Shown piece by piece: positions 27,273 to 35,336 of a stretch of 64,000 bases of DNA. The DNA comes from PoT sp049331405 (GTDB lineage: Bacteria; Planctomycetota; Planctomycetia; Isosphaerales; Isosphaeraceae): NCBI RefSeq assembly GCF_049331405.1, contig NZ_CP186274.1, positions 558,001 through 622,000 of the forward strand. Reading direction: 5' to 3'. The notes under the pieces were generated by a model that was not told the DNA's origin, did no database searches, and saw only the letters and a list, made by a program, of their open reading frames with translations. Positions within the stretch are counted from its first letter, which is position 1. Each line of letters begins with the position of its first letter. The translations under genes and the position numbers were made by a program.

Positions 27273-28115
27273 TCACTTCGCCGGGGATTCGACCTTCGGC
27301 GGGAGGGGCTGCCACTCCAGGACGGCGAAATAGGCGCGGTGGTCGGAGGCGACCGCCTCGTCCAGGACGCGGGCCTCGATGACCTTCCAGGTCTTCGCGG
27401 GGCGGGTCAGGATGAAGTCGATCTGCCTGGTGGGTTTGTCGACGGGGAAGGTGGGCTGTTCCTCTGGGCTGACGCGGGTCCAGTCGGCGTCGAATCCGCG
27501 CAGGGTTTCGCTCCCGATCCGGTCGTTGAGGTCTCCCGCGAGGAGTGTGGGGCGGTCGGCAGGAGAGGCGGCGATGACCTCGGCGATCTTCTTGACCGAG
27601 GCGGGGCGTTCCTGGCTCTGGCCTCGGTAGTCGAGGTGGGTCGTCAGGAAGAGGAGGGGAGTCTTGAAGCCGGGGAAGTCGATCTCCGCCTCGATCACCC
27701 CGCGCTGCTCGTTCTTGTAGAAGGACGGCAGCTTGTGGTTGCGCGTCAGCTTGATCGGGTGTTTGGAGAGGATGGCGTTGCCGTAGTCGCCCCCTTGATA
27801 CGGGATGTTCCAGCCGAAGAAGACGTGCATCCCGGTCAGGCGAGCGAGTTCGGCCGGCTGGTCGACCTTACTGGTGCGTTGCGTGTTTCGGTCGACTTCC
27901 TGGAGGGAGACGAGGTCGGGCTCCGTTGCCTTGATGACGCGTGCGAGGCGCTCCAGGTCCACCTTGCCGTCGACGCCTTCGCCGTGGTGGATGTTGTACG
28001 AGAGCACTCGCACGCGGATGGGCCCATCCGCCGAGGCCTCAACTGAAGTCGCGACGAACGCAAGGATCAGCAATCCCGACAGCCGGGCCAGACGCGGAGA
28101 GGACAGCGCGATCAT
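27273..28115 (-). CDS. Secreted endonuclease/exonuclease/phosphatase-family protein
   Basis: The 280 residues have a signal sequence (LSGLLILAFVATSVEASADG) and the motifs of the EEP superfamily in order: VLSYNIHHGEG, LVSLQEVDRNTQR, YGNAILSKHPI, LFLTTHLDYRG, LLAGDLNDR, IDFILTRPAK and ASDHRAYFAVLEW. The Asn, Glu, Asp-x-Asn and Ser-Asp-His residues needed for metal and catalysis are all present. It hydrolyses a phosphodiester or phosphomonoester outside the cytoplasm. Members range from DNases to sphingomyelinases and inositol phosphatases, so the substrate is open. Confidence 0.9.
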   Translation of the reverse strand: MIALSSPRLARLSGLLILAFVATSVEASADGPIRVRVLSYNIHHGEGVDGKVDLERLARVIKATEPDLVSLQEVDRNTQRTSKVDQPAELARLTGMHVFFGWNIPYQGGDYGNAILSKHPIKLTRNHKLPSFYKNEQRGVIEAEIDFPGFKTPLLFLTTHLDYRGQSQERPASVKKIAEVIAASPADRPTLLAGDLNDRIGSETLRGFDADWTRVSPEEQPTFPVDKPTRQIDFILTRPAKTWKVIEARVLDEAVASDHRAYFAVLEWQPLPPKVESPAK

Positions 28116-28271
28116 ACAGATTCCTCGGGCACGGGGGACTCGATTGAAGTAGCCCAGGGATTGTACACATGAACTTCGGAGAAATTGAACGGGCTTCCGG
28201 CCCTATCCGATCTCGGGCGAACCATCCTCCGACTCGGGCTGCGCCGGAGGCCAGACGAAGCTCAGCTTATC

Positions 28272-29783
28272 CTAGTCCAGGTCCTCGACGGGCTGGCCGA
28301 AGAGCGGGTCATTATCGAGGGCCTGCTCCAGGCACTCGAGGAACGAGAGGGCCACGGTCGGGTTGATCCCCGGCTGAGTGGGGTCGATTCGACTCCTTTG
28401 CACGCGGGACCGGCGGTTGGATGACACCTTGAGCTCGACCGCGAGAAAGGTGCCGTCGCCGAGGTCGCAGAACCGGAGCCAGGGTAAGCCCATGAACTTG
28501 ATCTCGGTTCCGGTGGGATAAGACTGCCCCTTGAGGACTTGGGTCTCTTCGAGGGGGAGGAAGCGTCGGCTCGGGATCGTGCCGTGGGCCGGCAATGTCA
28601 GGCCGTTGCAGGTCTTGTAGAAGAGCAGGAAGTCGCCCGAGAACTCGAATATCCTCTCTGTCAGGGCGAGGCAGCGATCGAAGTCCTCCGGACCCAGCGG
28701 ATCCGCATGCGGGACCTCGCCGATCCTGGCCATGACCTGAGAGTTGGCAGGACTCTCACGCACGGCCCAGCCGAGCTTGGGGCGAAGCGCCAGGGTCTCC
28801 GGATCCTGCGTGATCCCGACGAATCCGCCGAGCATCTCCATCGCGACGGTCTTGCGTTTGAGCGGGGAGGTAAGGACGAACGGGGCCATCGACAGGCCGG
28901 AAGGGAGGGTGTCGGACGTGACGACCGCGTTCGCGTCGGCCAGCAGCGGATTCCGCTCGGTGAAGTTGCCGGTATAGATGTGCTTGAGATAGGGCACGAG
29001 CTTGAGGAGCCATCCGTTGGCGTTGGTGTAACCATAGGCGTCGATTTGCTTGTAGATGTTTTGCCAGAATGACAGGTCGACGTCTCCCGCCGAGGCCCGC
29101 ACGAACTGGTCGGCGATCTCGCGCACCTGCGGCAGCCACCAGTCGAGCTCGAAGGGGGCGAACTGATCCAACTGATCCCGCAGCCTGAGCCAGTCGTCCG
29201 TCGTCCCTTCGAGGGTGACTTCCGGGATGCCGCAGATGCCGACGAGCCGGTACTCGAGATAGGGCTGGAGCATATCGAGCAGGGCGACCTCGCAGGCGAT
29301 CCGTTCGAGGGGGCCCGTCGTGCTGAAGTCGGGCATGAACGCGTCGAAGCGCATGCGCAGGTGGTCGCGGACGGACCTTGAGAACTGCTGAATGACCTCG
29401 TCCCAGGCATTCTCCGGCGACCCTTTGTGGATGTCGTCGCGATAGATCGAGATGCGTAACTTCCTCTCGTGCCCCACCAGGAGATGACGGAACCGCTCGC
29501 TGTGGTTCTTGACATGCTGGGCGACCCCCTGGACGACCGTTATCCAGATCATGTCGGGCGAGAGCACCAGGGGGCGATGCTTGCCGAAGGCGATGTGGGC
29601 CGCCTCGATCAGCGGGTGGACCCCGACCTTCCTGACGCACTCCGTCGTGTAGTCGCAGCAGGCCTCCAGCGCGGAGCCGATGAGGGCCTTGACCGCGAGC
29701 TGGATACTCTGCGTGGGGAGCGGGGCCGTCTCCCGTTCGACGGGATGGATCGCGAACGTCACCCGGTTGGTTTTGGTGGTCAT
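28272..29783 (-). CDS. DUF4419 domain protein
   Basis: This 503-residue protein lacks a signal peptide and is probably cytoplasmic. It matches the DUF4419 family: HPLIEAAHIAFGKHRPLVL, LSPDMIWITVVQGVAQHV and then FRHLLVGHERK, followed by a large alpha-rich region with WQNIYKQIDAYGYTNANGW and LKLVPYLKHIYTGNF. The family has no assigned function. No ribosome site is visible before the ATG at 29783. The left hairpin of an IS200-like element lies only 28 bases upstream, so the native leader and promoter may have been replaced. Confidence 0.85.
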   Translation of the reverse strand: MTTKTNRVTFAIHPVERETAPLPTQSIQLAVKALIGSALEACCDYTTECVRKVGVHPLIEAAHIAFGKHRPLVLSPDMIWITVVQGVAQHVKNHSERFRHLLVGHERKLRISIYRDDIHKGSPENAWDEVIQQFSRSVRDHLRMRFDAFMPDFSTTGPLERIACEVALLDMLQPYLEYRLVGICGIPEVTLEGTTDDWLRLRDQLDQFAPFELDWWLPQVREIADQFVRASAGDVDLSFWQNIYKQIDAYGYTNANGWLLKLVPYLKHIYTGNFTERNPLLADANAVVTSDTLPSGLSMAPFVLTSPLKRKTVAMEMLGGFVGITQDPETLALRPKLGWAVRESPANSQVMARIGEVPHADPLGPEDFDRCLALTERIFEFSGDFLLFYKTCNGLTLPAHGTIPSRRFLPLEETQVLKGQSYPTGTEIKFMGLPWLRFCDLGDGTFLAVELKVSSNRRSRVQRSRIDPTQPGINPTVALSFLECLEQALDNDPLFGQPVEDLD

Positions 29784-29865
29784 GGTTGAATACTTAATAC
29801 GTCATAAATCCACGGCCTCTGGCCGTGCGACCCGAAGAGCTTCGAGCGATCCGACGTGCAATGAA

Positions 29866-29916
29866 ATAGGCTCCTCCTTCCAGGAAGGCCCCGAGGGGCA
29901 GGAAGGAGGAGCCTAT
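29866..29916 (+). promoter_or_regulatory. Long hairpin covering the ribosome site and start codon of tnpA
   Basis: Perfect 16-base inverted repeat (29866-29881 with 29901-29916) with a smaller GC stem in the loop. The right arm contains the GGAGG ribosome site and the first two bases of the ATG at 29915, so in RNA it would block initiation. A comparable upstream stem-loop represses transposase translation in IS200. Confidence 0.8.
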
Positions 29917-30341
29917 GCACGAATGGCAGAGCCTTTCCCATGTCCGGTGGGAATGCAAGTACCACGTCGTGATCATACCGAAGTACCGCCGCAAAGTCTT
30001 CTACGGAAGGCTTCGGCATCAGATCGGCCCGATCCTTCGGGAATTGTGCCGTCAACGCGGGATCGATCTGTTGGAAGGGCACGCGATGCCCGACCACATC
30101 CACCTGTGCTTGAGCATACCGCCCAAGTATAGCGTGGCGAACACGATCGGGTTCCTGAAGGGCAAGAGCGCCGTCCGGATCCATCGTGAGCTGTTGAAGG
30201 AGCCGCCGGATGACGGGCCTGCATTTCTGGGCGACGGGTTATTGCGTGAGCACGGTGGGCCTTGATGAGGCCCGGGTGCGGCAGTACATCCGCGAGCAGG
30301 ATGAGCTGGATCGTCGGCAGGGCGAGTTGAACCTGGAGTAA
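29915..30341 (+). pseudogene. tnpA: IS200-type Y1 transposase, single frameshift
   Basis: The first frame reads HVRWECKYHVVIIPKYRRKV, then the HUH metal motif in EGHAMPDHIHLCLSIPPKYS, and IGFLKGKSAVRIHRELLKE. One extra C near 30,203-30,206 then shifts the frame and gives an early stop at 30265. The proper continuation is in the next frame: RMTGLHFWATGYCVSTVGLD, with the catalytic Tyr region, RQYIREQDELDRRQGELNLE and a stop at 30341. Deleting one C restores a normal transposase of about 141 residues. Loss is recent, since no other damage is seen; a base-calling error is the other explanation. Confidence 0.9.
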
Positions 30342-30348
30342 CCCCGTA

Positions 30349-30506
30349 GGCCCCGAGGGGGCCTTCCTGGCCTTACGCCCCCCGCGGGGGCTACCGCATG
30401 TACCGGGCTCCGACGGAGCGACTCAAGTCATCGCCCCCAACGGGGGCTTCCTCACGTATCGGGCCCCCTCGGGGGGCCTTCCTGATACCTCGGCCTCCGG
30501 CCGAGG
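30349..30506. repeat. Array of six triloop hairpins at 27-30 base spacing
   Basis: Six GC-rich perfect stems, each with a three-base loop, follow tnpA. They are at 30349-30363 (loop gag), 30377-30391 (cgc), 30407-30419 (gac), 30433-30447 (aac), 30462-30478 (tcg) and 30488-30506 (tcc). Stems are 5-8 pairs. Centres are 28, 29, 27, 30 and 27 bases apart. Linkers are similar in length, and three begin TTCCT. The last hairpin is the right-end copy of the left-end hairpin. The pattern recalls REP elements. Confidence 0.85.
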
Positions 30507-30574
30507 AGCCTCATTATTGATGAGTGAGGTAATTTTATCTTAAAAATTATTGTATTATGATTCAACGTAAATGG

Positions 30575-30615
30575 CGAATCCGGAAAGCCCCACCGATGGG
30601 GGATCTCCGGATTCG
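30575..30615 (-). terminator. Hairpin after the chitinase gene
   Basis: Ten-base perfect inverted repeat (30575-30584 with 30606-30615) enclosing a smaller CCCCA/TGGGG stem. It begins 45 bases past the chitinase stop on the minus strand. TTTTC follows on the plus strand, so it could also act that way. Confidence 0.6.
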
Positions 30616-30659
30616 TTTTCGATGCAAGCGGCCCTTGAGTGACGCCCCTCAGTTCAGAC

Positions 30660-31808
30660 TCACTTGCCCGGGCTCTGGCTCGCCTCCCAGGCCTTGTGCG
30701 AGGCCTCCTGGAGCGGGTGCGAGCCGCCGGGCATGGCGTCGGAGTTGACCTGCCAGAAGAAGACGCCGCGGAAACCTTGCTTCATGGACCAGTCGGTCTT
30801 GATTGTGACCGACTCAACGTCGTCATAGCCGATGACCGACTTGTGATCGGGGGCCAGGAGCCAGGGGTTCTTGGTCTCGTCGTCCCATGTCCGGGTCCAG
30901 CCTTCCTTCTCCAGAAGCTGGTGGAGCTTGCTGTAGTTGCCCTCGGGCATCCGGGTCTTGGGGGCGTCCTTGGTCGAGGCATAAGGCTCCTTCACGCCGA
31001 AGCCGCGGCCGTAGAGGGGGATACCCACGGCGAGGCGGCTGGCCGGGATCCCTTGCTCCTCGATCAGGTATTTCATCGAACGCTCGGTGGAGGGGCGGTG
31101 GTTCCCGGGCTGCTTCGACGAGGAGAAGAGGGGCGAGTGGTGGCCGGCGTAGTTGGTCCAGTCGCCGGTGAAGTCGTAGGTCATCACGTTGACCCAGTCC
31201 ATCGTCTCGAGCAGGAAACTCTTGTTGAGCCACTTGAGGGTGCCCGGGTTCGACGACGCGGCCATCGTGATCAGCATGTGCCGCTTCTTCTCGGTGCCGA
31301 GCGTGTCGAGATCCTTGCGGAATCGGCGCGTGAGCCGCTCGAAGCCGACGACCTCCTCCTTGGTGTCGGGATACTCCCAGTCGATGTCGACCCCGTCGTA
31401 ATCCCCCTCCTTGACGATCTCCATCACCGACTTGAGATACCGGTCCTCGGCCTCGGGCTTGGAGACGATCGAGGCGAACTGCTTGTCCCAGCCCCAGCCA
31501 CCGAGCGAGATCAGGACCTTGACGCCGGCCTTGTGGGCGTTCGAGGTCAGCTTGGTGTTCGGGATGTTGCGCCCCTTGCGGACGTGGCCCTCGGCGTCGG
31601 CCGTGAGGAAGGCCTGGCAGAGGTGCGTGTAGAGCTTGTAGTCGAGGTCCTTCGACGGCCCGTAGGCATAGCCCACGAAGACCTTCCCCTCGGGCTTCGC
31701 GTCCTCGTCGGCCTTTAGCGTGCCGCCGACGGCCAGCAAGGCGCAGGACAGGGCCGCGAGGAGGGCGGGGGCCGGTCGGATTCGGTGTCGGGTTCGAGTG
31801 GGCATCAT
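30660..31808 (-). CDS. Glycoside hydrolase family 18 chitinase-like enzyme, secreted
   Basis: The protein is about 382 residues. A Sec signal (ALLAALSCALLAVGGTLKAD) is followed by the GH18 barrel: VKVLISLGGWGW near 97-108, then the catalytic DGVDIDWEYP near 138-147, whose last acidic residue is the proton donor. Later strands are WVNVMTYDFTGDW, LAVGIPLYGRGF and GVFFWQVNSDAMPGG. It should cleave chitin or N-acetylglucosamine-containing glycans by substrate-assisted catalysis. There is no separate binding domain. Two adjacent ATGs (31808, 31805) follow an AAGGA site. Divergent from the sulfatase at 32089. Confidence 0.93.
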   Translation of the reverse strand: MMPTRTRHRIRPAPALLAALSCALLAVGGTLKADEDAKPEGKVFVGYAYGPSKDLDYKLYTHLCQAFLTADAEGHVRKGRNIPNTKLTSNAHKAGVKVLISLGGWGWDKQFASIVSKPEAEDRYLKSVMEIVKEGDYDGVDIDWEYPDTKEEVVGFERLTRRFRKDLDTLGTEKKRHMLITMAASSNPGTLKWLNKSFLLETMDWVNVMTYDFTGDWTNYAGHHSPLFSSSKQPGNHRPSTERSMKYLIEEQGIPASRLAVGIPLYGRGFGVKEPYASTKDAPKTRMPEGNYSKLHQLLEKEGWTRTWDDETKNPWLLAPDHKSVIGYDDVESVTIKTDWSMKQGFRGVFFWQVNSDAMPGGSHPLQEASHKAWEASQSPGK

Positions 31809-32088
31809 CGTCGATCCTTGTCGCGGGAGGTCCTGAGGGTAAGATGTGAGCCGTGCGCCCGAGGTCCGTCGCCTTGGCCTTTCGAGAGAGGGGCCGGTGA
31901 GCCGACGAGGCCTCGGTGGAGGTGTGGCCTCGGTCCAGGCAGGGGAGACGTTTGAGGGCGAATTCGAGGGAATTCGCCCCGACATTGACCCCGGGCAAGG
32001 ACTCGCGGACCACTATAGCCGAGCCGTCGGCGGGATCGAACGAAAAAGCCAACCACGCCGACGACGAGAAAAACATAAGGCGAGATTC

Positions 32089-33735
32089 ATGAAACCATCC
32101 TACGAACGCTGGGCCGTGCGCGGTCTCGTCCTACTCGCAATGATCTGGACGACGCCCCGGGGGATCGGAGCCGAGGCGAAGCGGCCGAACGTCGTCTTCA
32201 TCCTGGCGGACGACCTCGGTTTCTCGGACCTCGGCTGCTACGGCGGCGAGATCGAGACGCCCAACGTCGACCGCCTCGCGAAGCAGGGGCTCCGATTCAC
32301 GCAGTGCTACAACACGGCGCGTTGCTGGCCGTCGCGTGCCGCGTTCCTGACGGGATACTACCCGCAACAGGTGAACCGCGACCCGGCCGCCATCCGCCCC
32401 AAGTGGGCGGCGTTGCTACCGCAACTCCTCAAGCCGGCCGGTTATCGCTCGTACCACTCGGGCAAGTGGCACGTCGACGGCCCCGTGCTCGCGGGGGGCT
32501 TCGAGCGGTCGTACCACCTCGAGGATCCCGACCGCTTCTTCACGCCCAGGGTCCACAACCTGGACGATGCGAGCCTGCCGCAGCCGAAGCCCGATGACGG
32601 GTACTATTCCACGCGCAATATTGCCGAACATGCCCTGACGTGGTTGTCCGAGCATGAGTCAAAGCATCGCGACGACCCCTTCTTCCTCTACGTGGCGTTC
32701 ACCTCGCCGCACTTCCCGATCCAGGCACTGCCCGAAGACATCGCCAAATACCGAGGCCGCTACAAGGACGGCTGGGATCGGATCCGGCGCGCACGCTGGG
32801 AGAAGCAGAAGGCCCTGGGGATCGTCAGCGGGGCCCTCTCCGACCGCGACCCGAAGACGATCCCCGAATGGAACGTCCCCGAGGCCGACCTGAAGAGCAA
32901 GATCAGCCCGGGAGAGGCCGCCTACGCCGTCGCCTGGGATGACCTGTCGGACGAGCAGAAGGCCTTCCAGGCCTCCAAGATGGAGGTCCACGCGGCGATG
33001 GTGGATCGGATCGACCGCGAGGTCGGCCGGATCGTGGCGAAGCTCGAGGCCTCGCATCAGCTCGAGAACACGATCATCCTCGTCGCGAGCGACAACGGGG
33101 CGAGCGCCGAGCAACTCATCCGCGGCGATGGCCACGACCCGGCCGCGTCACCGGGCTCGGCGAAGAGCTTCCTCTGCCTCGGCCCGGGGTGGTCGACGGC
33201 CGCGAACACGCCGTTCCGCCTGCATAAGTCGTGGGTCCACGAGGGGGGCATCTCGACCCCCCTGATCGTCCACTGGCCGGCCGGGATCGAGGCGAAGGGG
33301 GAGCTTCGCCACACCCCCGCGCATCTCGTCGATTTCATGCCCACCTTCCTGGAACTGGCGGGGGCGTCGGCGCCCACGACCTGGGATGGCGAGGCCAGGT
33401 CCCCGCTCTCGGGTCGGAGCCTCGTCCCCGCGTTCGCGAAGGACGTCAACGTCGATCGCGAATTCCTCTACTTCAAGCATGTCGGCAACCGTGGCCTGCG
33501 CGTGGGCGACTGGAAGATCGTCGCCCTCAAGGATAGCCCCTGGGAGCTCTACAACCTCGCCGACGACCGCGTGGAGTCGAAGAACCTCGCGGCCAGTCAT
33601 CCCGACAAGGTGAAGGAACTCGCGGAGATCTGGACGAAGCACGACGCCGAGTATCAGAAGCAAGGGGCAACGGGCAAGCCACTGCCGAAGGGGGCGGCCC
33701 GCAAGGGGGCGAGGAAGGCGGCCGGCCAATCCTGA
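32089..33735 (+). CDS. Secreted sulfatase (formylglycine type)
   Basis: The protein is 548 residues. An N-terminal signal (VRGLVLLAMIWTTPRGIGA) is followed by RPNVVFILADDLGFSDLGCY, whose paired Asp bind calcium, and YNTARCWPSRAAFLTGYYPQ. The Cys of CWPSR (near 79) is the residue oxidised to formylglycine. SGKWHVDG and LVASDNGASAE complete the metal site. The C-terminus is Lys/Ala-rich. It removes sulfate from sulfated glycans or similar esters outside the cytoplasm and needs an anaerobic- or FGE-type maturase encoded elsewhere. An AAGGCGAG site precedes the ATG at 32089. Its divergence from a chitinase hints at shared polysaccharide use. Confidence 0.94.
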   Translation: MKPSYERWAVRGLVLLAMIWTTPRGIGAEAKRPNVVFILADDLGFSDLGCYGGEIETPNVDRLAKQGLRFTQCYNTARCWPSRAAFLTGYYPQQVNRDPAAIRPKWAALLPQLLKPAGYRSYHSGKWHVDGPVLAGGFERSYHLEDPDRFFTPRVHNLDDASLPQPKPDDGYYSTRNIAEHALTWLSEHESKHRDDPFFLYVAFTSPHFPIQALPEDIAKYRGRYKDGWDRIRRARWEKQKALGIVSGALSDRDPKTIPEWNVPEADLKSKISPGEAAYAVAWDDLSDEQKAFQASKMEVHAAMVDRIDREVGRIVAKLEASHQLENTIILVASDNGASAEQLIRGDGHDPAASPGSAKSFLCLGPGWSTAANTPFRLHKSWVHEGGISTPLIVHWPAGIEAKGELRHTPAHLVDFMPTFLELAGASAPTTWDGEARSPLSGRSLVPAFAKDVNVDREFLYFKHVGNRGLRVGDWKIVALKDSPWELYNLADDRVESKNLAASHPDKVKELAEIWTKHDAEYQKQGATGKPLPKGAARKGARKAAGQS

Positions 33736-33773
33736 TCGACCGCTTGATTTGATTGTGATGAGCAAAAGATGAG

Positions 33774-33813
33774 GCCCCGGCGACGCTGGCGAGAGTCCCA
33801 GCGTCGCCGGGGC
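33774..33813. terminator. Strong hairpin between convergent sulfatase and acyltransferase genes
   Basis: Perfect 16-base inverted repeat (33774-33789 with 33798-33813, loop 8) followed by TTT on the plus strand. It lies 38 bases after the sulfatase stop and 12 bases from the acyltransferase stop. Confidence 0.8.
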
Positions 33814-33824
33814 TTTCGCATAAA

Positions 33825-35336
33825 TCAGTGGCCGACGGCGTGCTCGGGCATCGGCAGTTCGGCGAGGCTCGGCTCATACTTCGGCTTGTGGATGACGGCC
33901 GGCCCGTAGAGTCGCATCAGGAACGTGTGGCGCACGACATACTGGTAGAGCAGGAGCGCGACCGCCGTCGAGAGCCCCGCAGTGCAGAGGCCGTCGAGCA
34001 CCCAGTGGAGGTGGAGCGGCTTGAACAGGCCGAGGGAAATCGACACGAGGGGCAGGTGGATCACGTAGACCCAGAAGGCGGTATCGGCCAGGTATCGCCC
34101 GGTCCGGCTCGGCCGGTTGCAGTAGCGCTCGAAGAGGCCGAGGAAGCCGAGCGCGGTGAACGCCTGACCCAGGCAGTAGGCGACATACGTCCCCACCTTG
34201 ATCCATCCGTAGTGGGGGGTCGTCGGCTTGGTGAAGTAGGTCGACGAGGCCTGCGTGGCGATGGTGAAGGCGACCGTTCCTATGATGAGGTTCGGGATCC
34301 AGGCCTTCGCCAGGTTCGGCAGGCCTTCACGCATGACATAGAGGCACCAGCCGGCCGCGAAGTAGAGGAAGTAGAACCCGAGCTCGGGGTCGTAGCGGAT
34401 CGCGAAGTCGGGGAAGGGCAGCCCCCCCGCGACGGGCGTCCCCAACGACCAGCCGAAGGGCGCCGGGGCGAGGTAAAGCGCCGGGATGCTGACGACGCCC
34501 AGGACCATCGGCATCAGGCCCCGGCGGATGAGCAAGAGACCCGACTGCTCGAACCGCTCCGGCGAGATCCGGGGGGAGAGACGTTCCAGGCCCATCACGA
34601 CCAGGGGCATGACGGTGACGAAAACGAGCAGATACCAGAGGAACCAGAAGTGGCCGAGCGAGAAGAGCCCCGCGGCATCCCCGATGAGACGCCTGGCGAT
34701 CGTCGGCGGGGGAGGGGGCATGTCGAATGGTGAGTCGTCACCTCCCCCTGGGGGCTTCGAGGCGGCCTTGGAAGACGCCGGCTCCTGACCCTTGGCTTTG
34801 AGATCGACCTCGGATGCCGCGAGAGCCTTGGCCTCGGCCGCAGCCTTGGGCTCCTTCTCTGGCGTGGCGTCTTTCGACGTGATCGCCGGGGCGTCCTTGG
34901 CCTTGGCGGGGGAGGCATCCGGCTTGGCCAATGCCTCGGCCAGCTTGGCGTCCTTCTTCGAGGAGGCCGTCATGTCGACGACAAACATGAACGAGATGGC
35001 GCTCAGCGGCGAGAGCGTCAGCAGGCCGAAGAGCATGGGGATCCCGATGCGTGACCAGCGCCGCCGGACGAACAGCTTGGCCCCGTATTTCTCAAACATC
35101 ATCGCGCCGAAGAAGCCCGAGATGAGGAAGAAGAGGGGCATGCGGAAGCTGTGCATCCACTCGAGCGTCCAGCGCCGGGGGAAGCCCGGATTCATCATGA
35201 CTTGCTTGCCCGAGAAGATGAACCGAAATATCAAGGCATGATACAGGACGCCCAGCAGCATGGCCGCGGCCCGCAGGGAGTCCAGCGCGTGATATCTCGG
35301 TCCTGATCCGCTGATGCGATCACTCATGGATTCCAT
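33825..35336 (-). CDS. Acyltransferase-3 family membrane protein with Ala/Lys-rich insert
   Basis: The 503 residues have the features of acyltransferase family 3 (OafA/MdoC-like): ALDSLRAAAMLLGVLYHALI in the first helix with the expected His, then MHSFRMPLFFLISGFFGAMM and RRRWSRIGIPMLFGLLTLSP. About ten membrane helices are visible in total. These proteins acylate (acetylate or succinylate) surface sugars. Residues about 125-212 form a low-complexity Ala/Lys/Pro/Ser-rich stretch ending in PPPPPT, not typical of the family and probably a disordered loop. A second ATG at 35327 is possible. Confidence 0.87.
   Translation of the reverse strand: MESMSDRISGSGPRYHALDSLRAAAMLLGVLYHALIFRFIFSGKQVMMNPGFPRRWTLEWMHSFRMPLFFLISGFFGAMMFEKYGAKLFVRRRWSRIGIPMLFGLLTLSPLSAISFMFVVDMTASSKKDAKLAEALAKPDASPAKAKDAPAITSKDATPEKEPKAAAEAKALAASEVDLKAKGQEPASSKAASKPPGGGDDSPFDMPPPPPTIARRLIGDAAGLFSLGHFWFLWYLLVFVTVMPLVVMGLERLSPRISPERFEQSGLLLIRRGLMPMVLGVVSIPALYLAPAPFGWSLGTPVAGGLPFPDFAIRYDPELGFYFLYFAAGWCLYVMREGLPNLAKAWIPNLIIGTVAFTIATQASSTYFTKPTTPHYGWIKVGTYVAYCLGQAFTALGFLGLFERYCNRPSRTGRYLADTAFWVYVIHLPLVSISLGLFKPLHLHWVLDGLCTAGLSTAVALLLYQYVVRHTFLMRLYGPAVIHKPKYEPSLAELPMPEHAVGH

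Larger units (their letters stand above)
29800..30520 (+). mobile_element. IS200/IS605-family insertion sequence (tnpA only)
   Basis: The element is bounded by two related hairpins. The left one is at 29811-29827 (CACGGCC-tct-GGCCGTG) and the right one at 30488-30506 (CCTCGGCC-tcc-GGCCGAGG). Both share the core CGGCCTC(T/C)GGCCG, as expected for subterminal sites bound by a Y1 transposase. About 700 bases separate them, the usual IS200 size. There is no terminal inverted repeat or target duplication, which fits the family. Exact cleavage points cannot be fixed, so the limits are approximate. Inside are a frameshifted tnpA, a start-site hairpin and five further triloop hairpins. No tnpB. Confidence 0.85.

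Noticed and set aside
30349..30506. CRISPR-like array
   Set aside because: The repeated element is a hairpin shape, not a repeated sequence. Linkers are about 13 bases, too short for spacers, and there are no cas genes.
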